Assembly: GCA_001414485.1 (NCBI GenBank)
Contig: LLEY01000035.1
Coordinates: 248,001 to 312,000 of the forward strand
DNA length: 64,000 nt
Direction: 5' to 3'
Source of the DNA: Calycina herbarum
Lineage: Eukaryota; Ascomycota; Leotiomycetes; Helotiales; Pezizellaceae
Shown here in pieces: positions 33,884 through 52,379 of the stretch; position 1 is the first letter of the stretch; each line of letters begins with the position of its first letter. The notes under the pieces are model-generated. The model made no database searches, was not told where the DNA came from, and saw only the letters and a program-made list of their open reading frames with translations. Made by a program: the position numbers and the translations under genes.

Positions 33884-35415
33884 AGAGTAGCGCCCCTCGA
33901 CCTTACCTAGCTAGGTACAAAAACCACCTGACACCCTCTTCTCAAATGCACGTGTCTCTTCTCTTTCCATCTCTTTCCTGATATCACTCCAAAAGGCAAC
34001 GAACGACCTTGACGACCGATATCCAAAACGAATCAATCAACGGGTTTGTTGGTTGCTACACTAGCGTGTCTTTTTGACCTCCATCAAATCTTTGAACATT
34101 TCGGTCCTTCCACCCACCTTCCATTTGTCTGGACCAACCGAACAACCATTCGCTTCACCCTCCTCCTTCGAACAGGTGATCAGCTCGTGATCCCGAGTCA
34201 GCAGACCAACCTTCTCCCATCAACAATACAAGAAGTCGATACCAACCATCGGAGAGCCTCGTTGGATTTGATCTGTAGACGCAAGTTCTGCAGTGGTAAC
34301 CCTCCAATTTTCGCCTTCTCGCGACAGACCTTTCCTGTTCGCCCGTCGACATATCTTTCCGCGGTCGCGTCGCAATCCACGCACAGCACAGGTTAACGAA
34401 CAGTCCGAAAGCGTGCAAGGTATGTGCAGTGCCTGATTTCCTCCCCTCTCTGCCCCAGGATCGCGTCGCTTCTTTTGCTTCTTCTTGCGCGGCCTGCACC
34501 CTCATGCCACATCCGCTCGTGGAACTATCGAGTCCACATCAAGTCCACAGAGCCATACTGGCACGACTGGCCTCGCCGATGATAGATCGCAAGTGGCCCA
34601 TTTCCACGCGACCTCCCAAAGAGGTCACGATCCATCGTCGCGGTGCTCCAGTGCTTCAAAAGCTCCAAGACCCGGACATGACCGCGTCGTTGGAGGCGTT
34701 CAACCAACGCCAGTGCGCAATCCTTCTCGACGTCCTCTCTCCGCCCTCATGTCACCGGACTGCAAACACAGAATGCTTCTTCCCTTCTCGTCACATCCCC
34801 ATCAACATTGGACCGCCGGCACTGGTTTTGTACTGCGATGCCCACCCTGCTGGGCCGAGTGCCATACTCGACAGCTACGCTCGACGGTGTGCAATGCTCG
34901 ACCTAACACTGTCACTGTCTGTTTGCACGATGCACTCAGTAGTCGCAAGTGCGATGCTTGCATCCTATCTTTTCGCAGCTAATTGTCGCCTTGGTGGCCA
35001 TCGCCACAATTGCACCTTCAACCATTCATTGTCCATCTCATTCTCTGTCAACCGCTTCGTGATACCCCAACTGCAATGACACGTGCTGACCTTGTAGGTA
35101 CTACTTCAATAGGCACAGAAACGTTCGTTTCGAGAATCTCTGAACGAACTACTGCAGCAGAGCGCTTCGAGAACTTCCGCACCGCCGAATCAACCAAATC
35201 TTTCGAGTGAATCAGGAGTGTAGGACTTCTGCCCGTTGCACCTGTGCAAAGTTCAGCCGAACACGTCACTTGTCTGCTCCGAAAAGATCAAGTTAGGCTC
35301 AACATTAAATCTACCTGCCTACCCCTTCGAGGTCATCTGCACCTGTCGGATCCCAATCAGTCAACGCCTACGAATCGTATTGCAAGGCGCCACGATCTAC
35401 ACACCTATTATCGAA
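33884..35415 (+). promoter_or_regulatory. Promoter and probable long 5' leader of CBF1
   Basis: 1.5 kb upstream of the Cbf1 start. From about 34030 it is CT/CA-rich on the plus strand, with few stop codons in any frame and several overlapping upstream ATG frames, the longest of about 216 codons (34429-35079). None resembles a protein family. The composition suits a long transcribed leader with upstream open frames, which would be a translational control; the transcription start cannot be read from the sequence. Confidence 0.4.
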
Positions 35416-36287
35416 ATGGCTGACCATATGGACCTTGAGGGCTCTGGCTTGCAGGAGGTTGCCAACGCAATGCGCCAGGAGAATGTCATGGACGGACATC
35501 TCAATGCACACAAGCGAAAGCGGGAATCGGAATCAGCTGATGACACGAGACGTCTCAGTAACAAGCGTGTATCCCCAAATTCTGGCAAGGGAATGGACCA
35601 ATCCGGTCATGATGGTTCTATCGAGGCTTTGCAAGATTATAGCAACCTACACAATGATCAAAATGGTTCTGCCGAGCATGCTTCTTCAACAGCTGCTGCA
35701 GCCCTTGCTGGCATCTACCCTACCATGACCATCCCCCAACCGACCGACGTCTCGTTTGCCAGTGGAGACCCAGACTCGGACCGCAACCCCGATACCTCGT
35801 TCATGGACAATAGCCAAGCTGGTGAAAGCTTCATGGAGAATCCTCAGCCACCTCGCACCCCAAAGCCAGCTGTAGGATCTGACGAGTGGCATAAGGTTCG
35901 AAAAGACAACCATAAAGAAGGTACGTTTATAGTGAAAGAATTTCCTGATGAAGACTACAAGCTGACAAGATTCTAGTTGAACGCCGCCGACGAGAGACGA
36001 TCAACGAGGGTATCAACGAACTCGCCAAGATCGTTCCTGGATGTGAAAAGAACAAGGGCTCAATTCTTCAACGAGCTGTCTCGTTCATCACTCAACTCAA
36101 GGAGAATGAGACCCAAAACATTGAAAAGTGGACTTTGGAGAAGCTTTTGACCGAGCAGGCCATTGCTGAGCTCAGCACAAGCAACGATAAACTCAAGGCT
36201 GAGTGCGAGCGAGCATGGCGAGAGGTTGAGACATGGAAGAAGACATGCCAGCTTGCAGGATTGGACCCCAAGAAGGACGACAATTAG
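35416..36287 (+). CDS. CBF1: bHLH transcription factor Cbf1
   Basis: Two exons, 35416-35920 and 35977-36287, with a 56-base intron (GTACGT donor, TTCTAG acceptor) placed inside the basic region; 271 residues. The join gives SDEWHKVRKDNHKEVERRRRETINEGINELAKIVPGC, the Cbf1 basic helix-loop-helix with the H-E-R DNA-contact residues (HKEVERRRR) that read CACGTG. The second helix is GSILQRAVSFITQLKENE, followed by a leucine/isoleucine-rich heptad stretch (about residues 215-255). In yeast Cbf1 binds centromere CDEI and sulphur-metabolism promoters; in aspergilli the orthologue (AnBH1) affects secondary-metabolism promoters. The N-terminal 160 residues are disordered, with a KRKR patch (residues 32-36) as a possible nuclear signal. 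Its neighbour is a Ycf1-type glutathione-conjugate pump, which fits a sulphur/metal theme without proving co-regulation. Confidence 0.92.
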
Positions 36288-37567
36288 ACCTTTTTTCATC
36301 TGAATCGATGGGCGGCGCTTCTTACTGCATTATTTGCGGTGGCTTAACGACCTCGACAGGATGATACCCCACACGATTGACGACTTTCGCCTTTCGCTGT
36401 TTTCATGTATGGACATTTGGATCTTTTTTTACGGCTTCGGATCGATGATAAATTCTCGAGATGAGGCTTCTTTTTCTCTCATGTTCTTTCGCTTGACCGG
36501 GTGGTATTGCTCTTGTCGCACAGATTTGGAGGGAGGATGTTTGATGATGACCAGAACGCAATGCTAGACCGAAAAACATCGGGGGCTCCTTATTATTCTT
36601 TTTCTTGCACAACACAGCTTTGGCGTCATTTTCGAGATGTGTTTGTGCCGTCCATAGCAAATCGAGAACTTCTTAAAATCATGGAAGACTTTTTTAACCT
36701 ATGCGATCGAGTCAGACATTGTAAGATGCTTGTGCTGGGAATGTAAATCTAGATCTTTTATAGATGTGGAGCTTTGCATGTCCCATGGCAATAGCGAGTG
36801 CGAATTATCAAAAGTATGAAATTTCTCAAAACTAAAACATGTACCTATCCATTCTTGGCCAAGTGATTGTTTACCCGACAAAGTGTACTTGAATCAGAGA
36901 TATAATGAGCCGAGGATGAAAGAGGCGAAAGAGGCTCTGAAAGCTTAGACAATGACGTCCTCCAATTAGGTGGCCTGAAAGCGGAGTTTGCGGAATTTGG
37001 GAAGCTGATACAGGGATTACCTAAAAGGCGGAATGCAGTGCAGCTTGAGCTCCGAAGAGTGGGGTTGGAGGGAGGGTATACAGAATTGTCGTTGAAGGGT
37101 TACATAGAAGCAATTGGAAATGCACAAAGTCTGATAGGACGTCATTTATCGCTAGATAAGGAAATAGAAACCGAGGATTGAAATTGTAACTATTGATTTA
37201 TGCAGCTTCCAAATCGCATTATAAAGGGAGCATGTCAATGGTTAAGATACAGGGGTTCCTAGTATGCGGGGCGCCTGCTTGGTCAGATTTGCTAGGCTGC
37301 CGATTTGCCTTGCAACTCCGATTTCCAGCATCTTTGAACCTAGCTACAAACGTACCATTACGCAGCGGCAACAGTCTCTGCTATTCACTACGCCAACTAT
37401 TCTTCGCCCTTGGATAGTTTATGTACAGAAACTGTTCCCATATTTGTCTACGACAACGATCCCTTTCACAGCGCCGCGCAATAACGCCATTCGATCTTGA
37501 ACAAACGGTCTGAGCCTCTTCACCATCACCGCTTCTTTGTGGGCTCAATAACGAAAAATCCTCCGCC
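36288..37567. other. Intergenic, 3' of CBF1 and promoter of the ABC transporter
   Basis: No gene seen. A TGACGTCC half-palindrome (CRE/bZIP-like) occurs at about 36952-36959. T-rich stretches near 36420-36440 probably belong to the CBF1 3' untranslated region. Confidence 0.45.
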
Positions 37568-43859
<6,292 letters not shown>

Positions 43860-46800
43860 TACGGGTTTTGGGGGCTGAAGTGCGAGATGGATGGGAGGGG
43901 ATTGATGTGGATTGATGTGTTGAGTATTTTGTGGAAAATGTGGGTGTTTGGGTATTTTTGCGCAAAAAAAAACAGAAGGGGGACTTTTCTCGATAGGTCT
44001 TACAAGAACCTGTGAGTTGAGAGGAAATGGAAGTCGAAAATGGGGCGAAGGAAATTGTATCATGGGATGAGAGGAGAGGAGAGAATTCCGTTTCTGAATT
44101 CAGGATGGAAATTTCTCTCGTCCGGCTCTTAGTAGATAGATAAAATCTACCGCAAAATCAGAAAAAAATTCTGAAATATGGAGAATGGGTGTTTCCTTCC
44201 CGTGATTACTTGTCGTCGTCGTGCTTTCTACATGTCATGTTGCCGTTTGAGATTCTCTGTGGGCCAATTATCAAGGAGTCTCTCGCTTGGTGAGACCCGT
44301 TGGGCGGCGAAAAGAAGGGGCATTGAATTTACTTTCAAAACTTGGAAATTGGTCGTTGTGTTTTGAGTAATGACAAGTGTGCAACATTGACTACAAATTT
44401 AAGTACTAGGCGACTTCCGATCTATGTTTGAGACCAATCAACGGCTGACAGGATGAGGTCTTGGGTCATTCGAGACTTGGGTATGAATCTCATGAAGGAA
44501 CTTTGGAAGACAATCTCGGCGTTTGGTATATGAATACTCACTCCATGGCTCGATGGTAGATTGTAATTGTGCGAGAACGGCACAGTAGAACGACAGAGGT
44601 ATTTGAGTTATTTTTGAAATTCAAGGTACTACTTGAAAGAAATGGTTGGTTGTATGTGAAGGGAGAGGAAATTAAGTAAGAGAAGGACAGTGACAAGATA
44701 CCCCTAGACGATGTACCTTATCCCATCTCACCACTCGTTACAAGCCAATCCCATCTCACTGCAGGCCAAATCAACCACCTAATCAGAGTCAGGTGTCCCA
44801 CTACACTGCAAAAAAAGCCCCAAAACGGGAAAACTATCCGACGCCACACAATCACTTTTTTATTCCCCGCACTTTTCATAAGGGGCCACAGGAAAGATTA
44901 CTGTAAAGCTCACTCCATGCAGACAGAGTATCCTTCCAAAGACTCCATGCGCCTGAATCAATGTCAGATCGAGGTCAGATCGCCATCAATTTGATATCGC
45001 CGGGCCGCGCTTAAAATCAAATGTTTTTCTGTCCCACCCCCCTCTCCCGTACAAGTGAAAACGTCGGAGGTCGACAAATTCGGAGGGAGTCTCAAGCCAT
45101 CAACCACAGCCAAGCAATCCAAACCTCGAACAGCCAGTAGCATTAAACGGCGGCAGAAAAAACAAATCATGAATACCACAAAACCAACCAATAAAAATCC
45201 CTACAAGAAATACGACATAAGAACGAGAGACAGAACCCTGTAACAACCGTCCCTTCCACGACAGCAAAACTTCCCCGCATCAAACCATGTCTCGACGTTC
45301 GCGGTTCACGTAGGATTACGGGGAAGGGTGCAATGAGAAAAAACGGTAAGCAAAAAGCAAAAAATCAATGGTCGCATTAAGGTATATTAAACACCACATA
45401 AGAAACCCTCACTAGGGATTATTCCTTGCGCTATGATCTCTTCTTCTATCAAATTCATCTCGATTCTTGCAAGTAAAGCTGAAAAACAATGCGGGGTGCG
45501 GGAATTTGACGTATGCAAGCTGCATCCCTTGTGTGATGCAACTCGACGCCACAAGGATTTTTGACACGTACCTCCATCCTGGAGATAAACATCTTGCTGC
45601 ATCGTGAAGATAACACACCGCTCTGATGTATATATCAAACCATCGACATGTTGTGTGGTATTTGCATATCTCACGTCCTGCATGGTGCATCCTCAATGCG
45701 AAGCTATTTTGCTAAGCATTGGACCGGAGATATAAAGCGTGTAGTATTCTGCTGTAGCACCTCTTCCACGCGTATGTAACCACACCGCTTTTGAAGAGAA
45801 AAGCGAAAAAATTGGGAAAATTACTGTAGTCACCGCTAGAAATTCCTAAAAACAGGAGCAGGTTCCATTGCAGTTGAGCTTTGCATGTGCATCGATGAAA
45901 AGGGATGCGGGAAAGGGAGCCGGAGACTCCATAACATTTGACCGTCGTGTATGCAAAGATAGTGATGTTGCAGAGCAGAACATCCTTCTGCTGTGTTATC
46001 TTGTGCTATGTGAACATCTGAGTGAACAGAACAGGTCCGAGATGGAGATCCAAAGATTCGAACATGCAACCATGAGAGTGTAAAATAGATAACTCGTAGA
46101 ATAAAGCAGATAATGAGTAGAGTACGTGGAGGACATAGGAAGTAATGGAATTCCCTGTGACATATCAAGCCATTGGAAATGATCAACCGTAGGCATACTC
46201 CTCGTAGTTCCCAGAAAGCGCTAAGCAACGACAAGCCACTTTGAATTGCTATCCCATAACATAATACAAAATAATGGAATGAGTAGTCAACCTTCCCGCA
46301 CCTTGCACATTTAAATTGAAGCAATATCAAGTAACCAACGATGGGACGGAGAACAAAACGGGCTTAACGAAGCGGGTCTCAAAGCAAAAAAGCGGTTGAA
46401 ACCACAGTAGGCAGCCACAAAACAGTGCAGGAGAGCATCTCATCCCTGACCGTCCAAATGCTAGTCCTTGATTGCTTGATAAAGATCCAGGGGAACCTAC
46501 TACCTAAACAAGGAACCACGGACGGCACATACTTTAGTTGAAAGGCTGTAATATATCAAGGTTTTATAGAACGAAGACTTGTGTTCCCCGATCTGAGATT
46601 ATGCTTGCCGAACAAAACGGCACTTCGCCTTGAAGTCCGGGAAAGCAGTCAGCTTCGATGCACCATCATCCACCTTCTGAACGATGATGGCATTTCAATT
46701 TTCCCGATGCTGTGGAACTTGGTATGCGATAAGGCCATTGGCAAGGGGGGATGGCTTGCAATGTGCTTGGGTAATTTTGGATGTGGTTGCATCGCAGCAA

Positions 46801-47759
46801 CCAATCCCCGTACATAACCTGTGTAACATCTGGCTGTTATTAGGTCTCAAATCTTGTACTCCGAGTTTGAAACTTGAGAAATCCTGATTCAAAAAAAAAC
46901 AAAATCTCAAGCTTTGATTTGAAACCCGAAACCAGGTTTCTTTGGGGAAATTTCGAACATGCAGTCAATATTGATTTCAAAATTTCACCAAAAGTCGTGC
47001 CTGCAGCTTGCTTGGGTCCATCAGGCCTCGACAGCGGGATAAGAACCACAAATCAATGAAAGCTGAAAGTGAAAAAGGAGGGGAAATAGCGCCACATGCA
47101 TAGACCAATATATCCCCGCATTGAGAGCAGCAAGGGAGTGGAAGGAATTTGCACTTTGCATGCCGTATTTCTCCCACTGGGAGTCTCTTATGTTTGCTTG
47201 TTTTCTCCCTACCTATACCTGCCACCTTGAAAACATGTTCCATATTGTCTTACTGGCAGCTGATCTCCTACTCTCTAATCTCCAAGGATTGGAGTAGATG
47301 TCCTCGGGTAAAACGACAACCAGTTTTAACTGCACGAGAACAGTGGCTGATTGAGATCAACGCTACGTTGACGAGTTTTATTGGAAAGAAAAACTCCGTA
47401 ATGGTGGCATATGGTTGAAGGATAAATGAGTCTGCATTCTGGAATTGGCATTCCCCCTCACCACCGATGTCGGCTCAGCGTCGCTCCGATGGTGATGCCG
47501 AGAGCCTTGCCTAGGCAGGATGCGGTCAGCCGTATGCGCAAGCCGACTCGGCCTCTTGCAGCAGCAGAGATGCCGATATCCACGAGGGAGAACCAACGAG
47601 TTCTTGCGGTTTCCATGCTCTGAAGACCCCGCCTCTGACATGCATATGGACAGGCTCGCCTGGCTGGATTCCAAGAACGTGGGAGGGGGATAGAATTCCG
47701 ATCTCGTAGCCGCAACTACCGCTCGATATGAGAAGTGACTTGTTTATCTCATCTCTCTC

Positions 47760-47815
47760 CCAGCAGCCCAGCAGCCCAGCAGTCCAGCCAACCCAGCCAA
47801 CCCAGCTCAGCGCAA
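47760..47815. repeat. Imperfect CCCAGCAG / CCCAGCCAA tandem repeat
   Basis: Three CAGCAGCC-like units followed by CAGCCAACC units. Simple sequence, probably slippage. Confidence 0.6.
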
Positions 47816-48208
47816 CATCCCAGATCCCAACACCGCCACATTGAAAAACGGTACTTTGAAGGAAGCCCGTCAGAGACCACTGAGTCGCCGTGGAGGAGGA
47901 AGTCGAAATTGTCGTAGGGTCAGGGGTCCTTACGAGTACGAGAGACCTCACCGATGGCAGACTTCAGTTGAGTTGGGGAGATGGAGCAGAGCCTGCAGGT
48001 GATGGCGGGCAGGGGCATACTCCAATGCAGGACGCGTACTTGTAGCAGTGGGTCGTGAAGAGAAGCAATGAGCCAGCCACCCAAGAGAAGACACCCTGCC
48101 ATCACCACAAAACATCATGGACGTCGGCATTGAGATGGAAATTCGCGCCGCGCCGATGGTGTCAAGAACGGGGAGCCAATCTTCGGAATTTAACGATGGC
48201 GGGTATAG

Positions 48209-48238
48209 TTCGAGTCGAGTCGAGTCGAGTCGAGTCGC
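48209..48238. repeat. (CGAGT)n microsatellite, 5-6 copies
   Basis: Perfect pentamer run CGAGTCGAGTCGAGT and so on. Confidence 0.85.
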
Positions 48239-49195
48239 TGCTGTTGTGGGAGATGTGATGTTTTCTCCGGCCATTTTTCTTTCAGCGAAGGGCTGGGGCC
48301 GGGGCCGAGGTTGACGTTGGAAAAAACTTTGCTTCCTCAGGCATAGGACCCGCTTGTAATAGACTCTAGCTCGGACAGGTGTTGGCTTCATCTGATCTCT
48401 TCTACCGGTAAATAGAGGGAGGAGGGATAGGGCTTGGATCCTACCCCAACTCCGTGTACACGGATTCTGCAAAGAACTCCGGATCTCCATACCTACAAAC
48501 TCCGTACTCTGTACAGGATACAGCACAGTACTTTGATACACCCGCGCCTTCTTTTTCAACGACCCTTTCAATGCCTCCGGTCTTTTGCGTATAATCTCTC
48601 CTCAGGCTTTGCAGACAACTGCCGCGAATGATTTTTGGTTACGTTACATACCAAATCATCCCAAGCCGGGTCCGCTTCAGGCCATGATGAACTCCTCCAA
48701 GCGGAGAGGGTCAATTGTGGAGATGTACTCCGTCCCTGAAAGGAACCCTCTCCAAATTCTTCCATTTTCAACTTCCATCACCAGGTTGCTTCCTGGAGCA
48801 AGATTAACTGCAGGACGGTGGTGGGTTACAGACACGTGGGGAGAAGCTCCAAGCAGGCATGAATCTCGCTGTCGAATTAAGAGTCAATCAGAATGACCTC
48901 CCTCTGTCGCCCTTGCAGCCGCTGCCGCGGTCACTTTTTCACAGCTCAACAAGTTCAGACGACCCATCAATTACTGGGAAGCATGGCGCAACCACTAGCA
49001 CAATGATACGAATCCCAGACATGCAATTCTCAAGTCAGCCAATGCCGATGCTCCGGGGTCAAAATAAGAAAGCCCAGGGCTCAAGACGGGAAGAGGACGA
49101 GGAAGGATTCAAAGAAAACACGATGCGGTGTCCCAAAAGCGTGTCGAGTAAAGTGAAAGGGAGATGTACACTCCACAGACGGAGAGACAGAGGGC

Positions 49196-49229
49196 CACAG
49201 AGCCCACAGAGCCCACAGAGCCCACACGG
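49196..49229. repeat. CACAGAGCC tandem repeat, 3 copies
   Basis: Nine-base unit repeated about three times in a GC-rich stretch. Confidence 0.7.
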
Positions 49230-50787
49230 GAGCGGTGTGTCGGCAATCAACGAGCCGGTACCAGACTGTGACAGTGATGACGGTGTTGGATGGACATTGG
49301 AGATGGAGATGGAGCCAGGTTCAAACGCCGATGTAGCCGCCTTACCAGGCGCTCCTTGCCGCGATAAGGGAGCCGGAAAAGCTTCAAGCATCTGAACTTT
49401 GGATGAAAGAGTTCAGAGGAAAAGGTGCCGCTGTCAAATCCGGCCCTGGTGTCTCAGAACGGGAGCTAAAGCACGGCCGACCAAATATTGCAGAAAGCCC
49501 CATACCAATCCTGGTCGCTTAACATATATGGCAGGTTGGCAACGCTGCTTTTGATGGTTTTCGAGTGGTTGGAGAGGCATGGCAAGACAGACACTTTGGG
49601 ATCGACCCTCGCACCTGGACCAACCCAGTCCAGCTGCCGTGGTTGCCGAAAGTTAGTGAACGGGCAGGCCAAACTCTGCTTTCCGTATTTGGTCCCGGTC
49701 TATCTTTCAACATCACTAATCCCCAGAACGGAAATTCCGACAAAATGCACAAGAAGTGTAGAGAGCCGCCTATGGGTTTGACTTTACAGGATCGCAGAAC
49801 TCCGCGGGAAGCCAGAGCTGGTACTAGTATCTACGGAGGGACCTGGGTGACGTACTCGGCTTCGTAGGAGAGTAGATAGATAGTACTTGGTACCTCGGTG
49901 CCTAGGTTTCTTTGCGCAAAAATCCCAAACGGCAATTATCAAAGTAAATTTAGGAAGAGTATCGCCAGGATCAAGTACAACAGCTGTCAGCCTATCAAAC
50001 ACCAAATAATAAGCGAGCGAAGAGCAAGACATGAGTTTTGGATGCACCCACATGCATGTCTATGGGAAGTTCAAACATGGACGGGAGACTAGGAAGCTAA
50101 ACTTGTGTACGTCCGTACTTCAAACTGCACTGGTGCTGGTTTTGGCTTATTTGGTGGTTGGGGTGGTCTGCAGACAAGGGGGAAGGCGGAGGAGATGCTC
50201 AATCAGAAATCTGGACCGAAGAATCATCCACCATTTTGCTCTGCACAGGCCCAGCGGGGACGCCACAACTTCGCCAACCATGCCCACGCTCAAGTCCCCC
50301 CTGAAAAGTTGACAGGATTCTGCTCCACACTGTCCTTGCGACGACGCAATCCCCCAAGGCCGCTTCTTTTGCGTCTTTTTTTTACTCCACCAAAAGAAAA
50401 CCTACCAGCATCTCCAGCCCCTGATTGGCCCGTAGGCACTAACCCAAAAACTTCGATCCGGACTTCCCACATGGTCTAATGACAATGAGCACTGGCAGAT
50501 CTTCAGGGGAAACCTGCTGGAACTACACTGCTCTACAAGTTGACAACATCAAGAATCAACACGATCACCATGGTTCATGACTTCAACTGCGGACTTCTCC
50601 GAGGTCGTGAAGGACGAATAGTTTCTGTGAGTACCAAGTACCACATTTTTTGGTGCTCCAAATACGTGGAATTGGGAAGATTTCAGTATTGAAGCGGAGG
50701 CCGCCTGTCTGCGGTTTTGTCCTTTTGCACCTCTTACGGCGTGCCACCACCCTACAGAATGACAAAATCCGCACAACTTGGTCATCA

Positions 50788-50850
50788 ACTCTAAATTCTC
50801 AGCTCTACATTCTCAACTCTACATTCTCAACTCTACATTCTCAACTCTAA
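50788..50850. repeat. 14-base minisatellite, about 4.5 copies
   Basis: The unit CTCTACATTCTCAA is repeated; the first and last units carry CTCTAAAT variants. Confidence 0.9.
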
Positions 50851-52357
50851 ATCGAGAAGTTGTTTTACTTTTAAACAATCTACACCCCGTACGGCACGCC
50901 CACCGAAGAGTAATTTCCGTGAGCATTCCTGTCGCAATGCAAAACTCCAGCGAGGCATCGAGACAGAAATCAACTCCTCGGCGGCTCAGTTCAGTAAACT
51001 ATATTTTAGACGAGCACAGAGAGTACGAAAGTTCGTACCAAAGTCCGTATTTTCATCTACTCGAGGAGCTAGGTAGCTCTTTGTTAGACCTTCTTGTACT
51101 GTTACATGGATAATTACCGACAGTAAAGAGGAGGACCAGAATTGGAATCCCTCTAGCATAATTCTCGACTGCTGGGTAGGGATGGTGGCCCCCACGAATC
51201 CCCACGTCTGGCCATGCTGATGATGCTAGAGCTGGTCTAAGATCCACCCATATCCACCGAGAGGTCTGTGGTGATACGATTCCAAGCGTGACCGTGTCCT
51301 CCCGCTCCCGCCCCGTTGACGCTCATCCTTGATATCCCTCGCTAATTGGAGTGTTGTCGAATCAAACGCAGCTTCGCATCAGGAAGCATAACTCAACAGC
51401 CCCTCGTTTTCTGCATTTGGACTGAGAGCCGAAGGCGATTCCAAAAGAACCAAAACCTTGGGCCGGCAACGACAAACAGGCAAGCTTGAAGAAAGTCAGC
51501 TTTTTCAGGGTGTAACCCCCAAGGGCAAAGAGGGGTAAACCCAGCTAATTAGTCTTCTTCGAATTCTTCCCGGCGTTCTTCAGGGCGTGTTGTGGGCCTG
51601 AATTTAAGAACAACCAGCATGACGCATTCTGTGGTGGAGCGATTGATCAGATTTGATCGAGTCCTTCGGATGATATGAAGCTTCTCTTCCGGAGCAGAGG
51701 TTTGAGGCAAAAGACTCAGCAAAGAGAATATTGTTGCAAATTTGTGTTGTGTCCGCGAATCAGTTGCCTTTCCATTGGAAGATTGATCAGGGTTATGTTG
51801 TCCAGGAACCGTTACTATCGACCAGGGCGAGCGAGGATGGGGCTTGCCCTCCCCTTGCTTGTCGCTTTGGACCACGGGATTCGTTCGATTTGGTTCGATT
51901 TGGTTGGTGTTGGAAAAACGCCATTGGTGGGAAGGATGTTCGCGTGTCTCCAAAGATCCGGGCTGGTGAGGGAGGGGAGGCTGGTAAGTTGAGTATTCTG
52001 CATCGCTGCTTCAAGCCTACAAGCCAGCCTGTCGACACCTGCGATGGACGGAGTGTATCACGGTGCGACGTCCAGAATGAGCCATGTAGTCGTGGCCATC
52101 GGCGGTGCAAATGGCAGTCCTGAGGACGCTAGTCCTGGCCGCTGCGTCTGCAGAAAGCAAGAAGGAATTCAATGCCATCTACATGATGTCCTCGAGCCAT
52201 TAGAATAACCCATCGCCGGTTTTCGGTGAAGGCCTCCATAAGAATTGCCAGCAAGTGCTGTCGGCGGTAGGAGTCTTGACCCGCACCCATAGAGTACACA
52301 CATAAGCCATGCCATACAACAGGCATTTGAACGGTGGGACGACATGGTGCAGACAGG

Positions 52358-52379
52358 AGAGCGAGCGAGCGAGCGAGCA
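52358..52379. repeat. (GAGC)n microsatellite
   Basis: Five GAGC units followed by AGACAGAGCAGCAGCAGC. Confidence 0.75.

Noticed and set aside
34429..35079. 216-codon frame upstream of CBF1
   Set aside because: Competes with similar-length frames in other phases of the same low-stop sequence; treated as leader.
48859..49395. 178-codon plus-strand frame in the gene-poor region
   Set aside because: Arginine/serine-rich translation dominated by simple repeats; no homology that I recognise.
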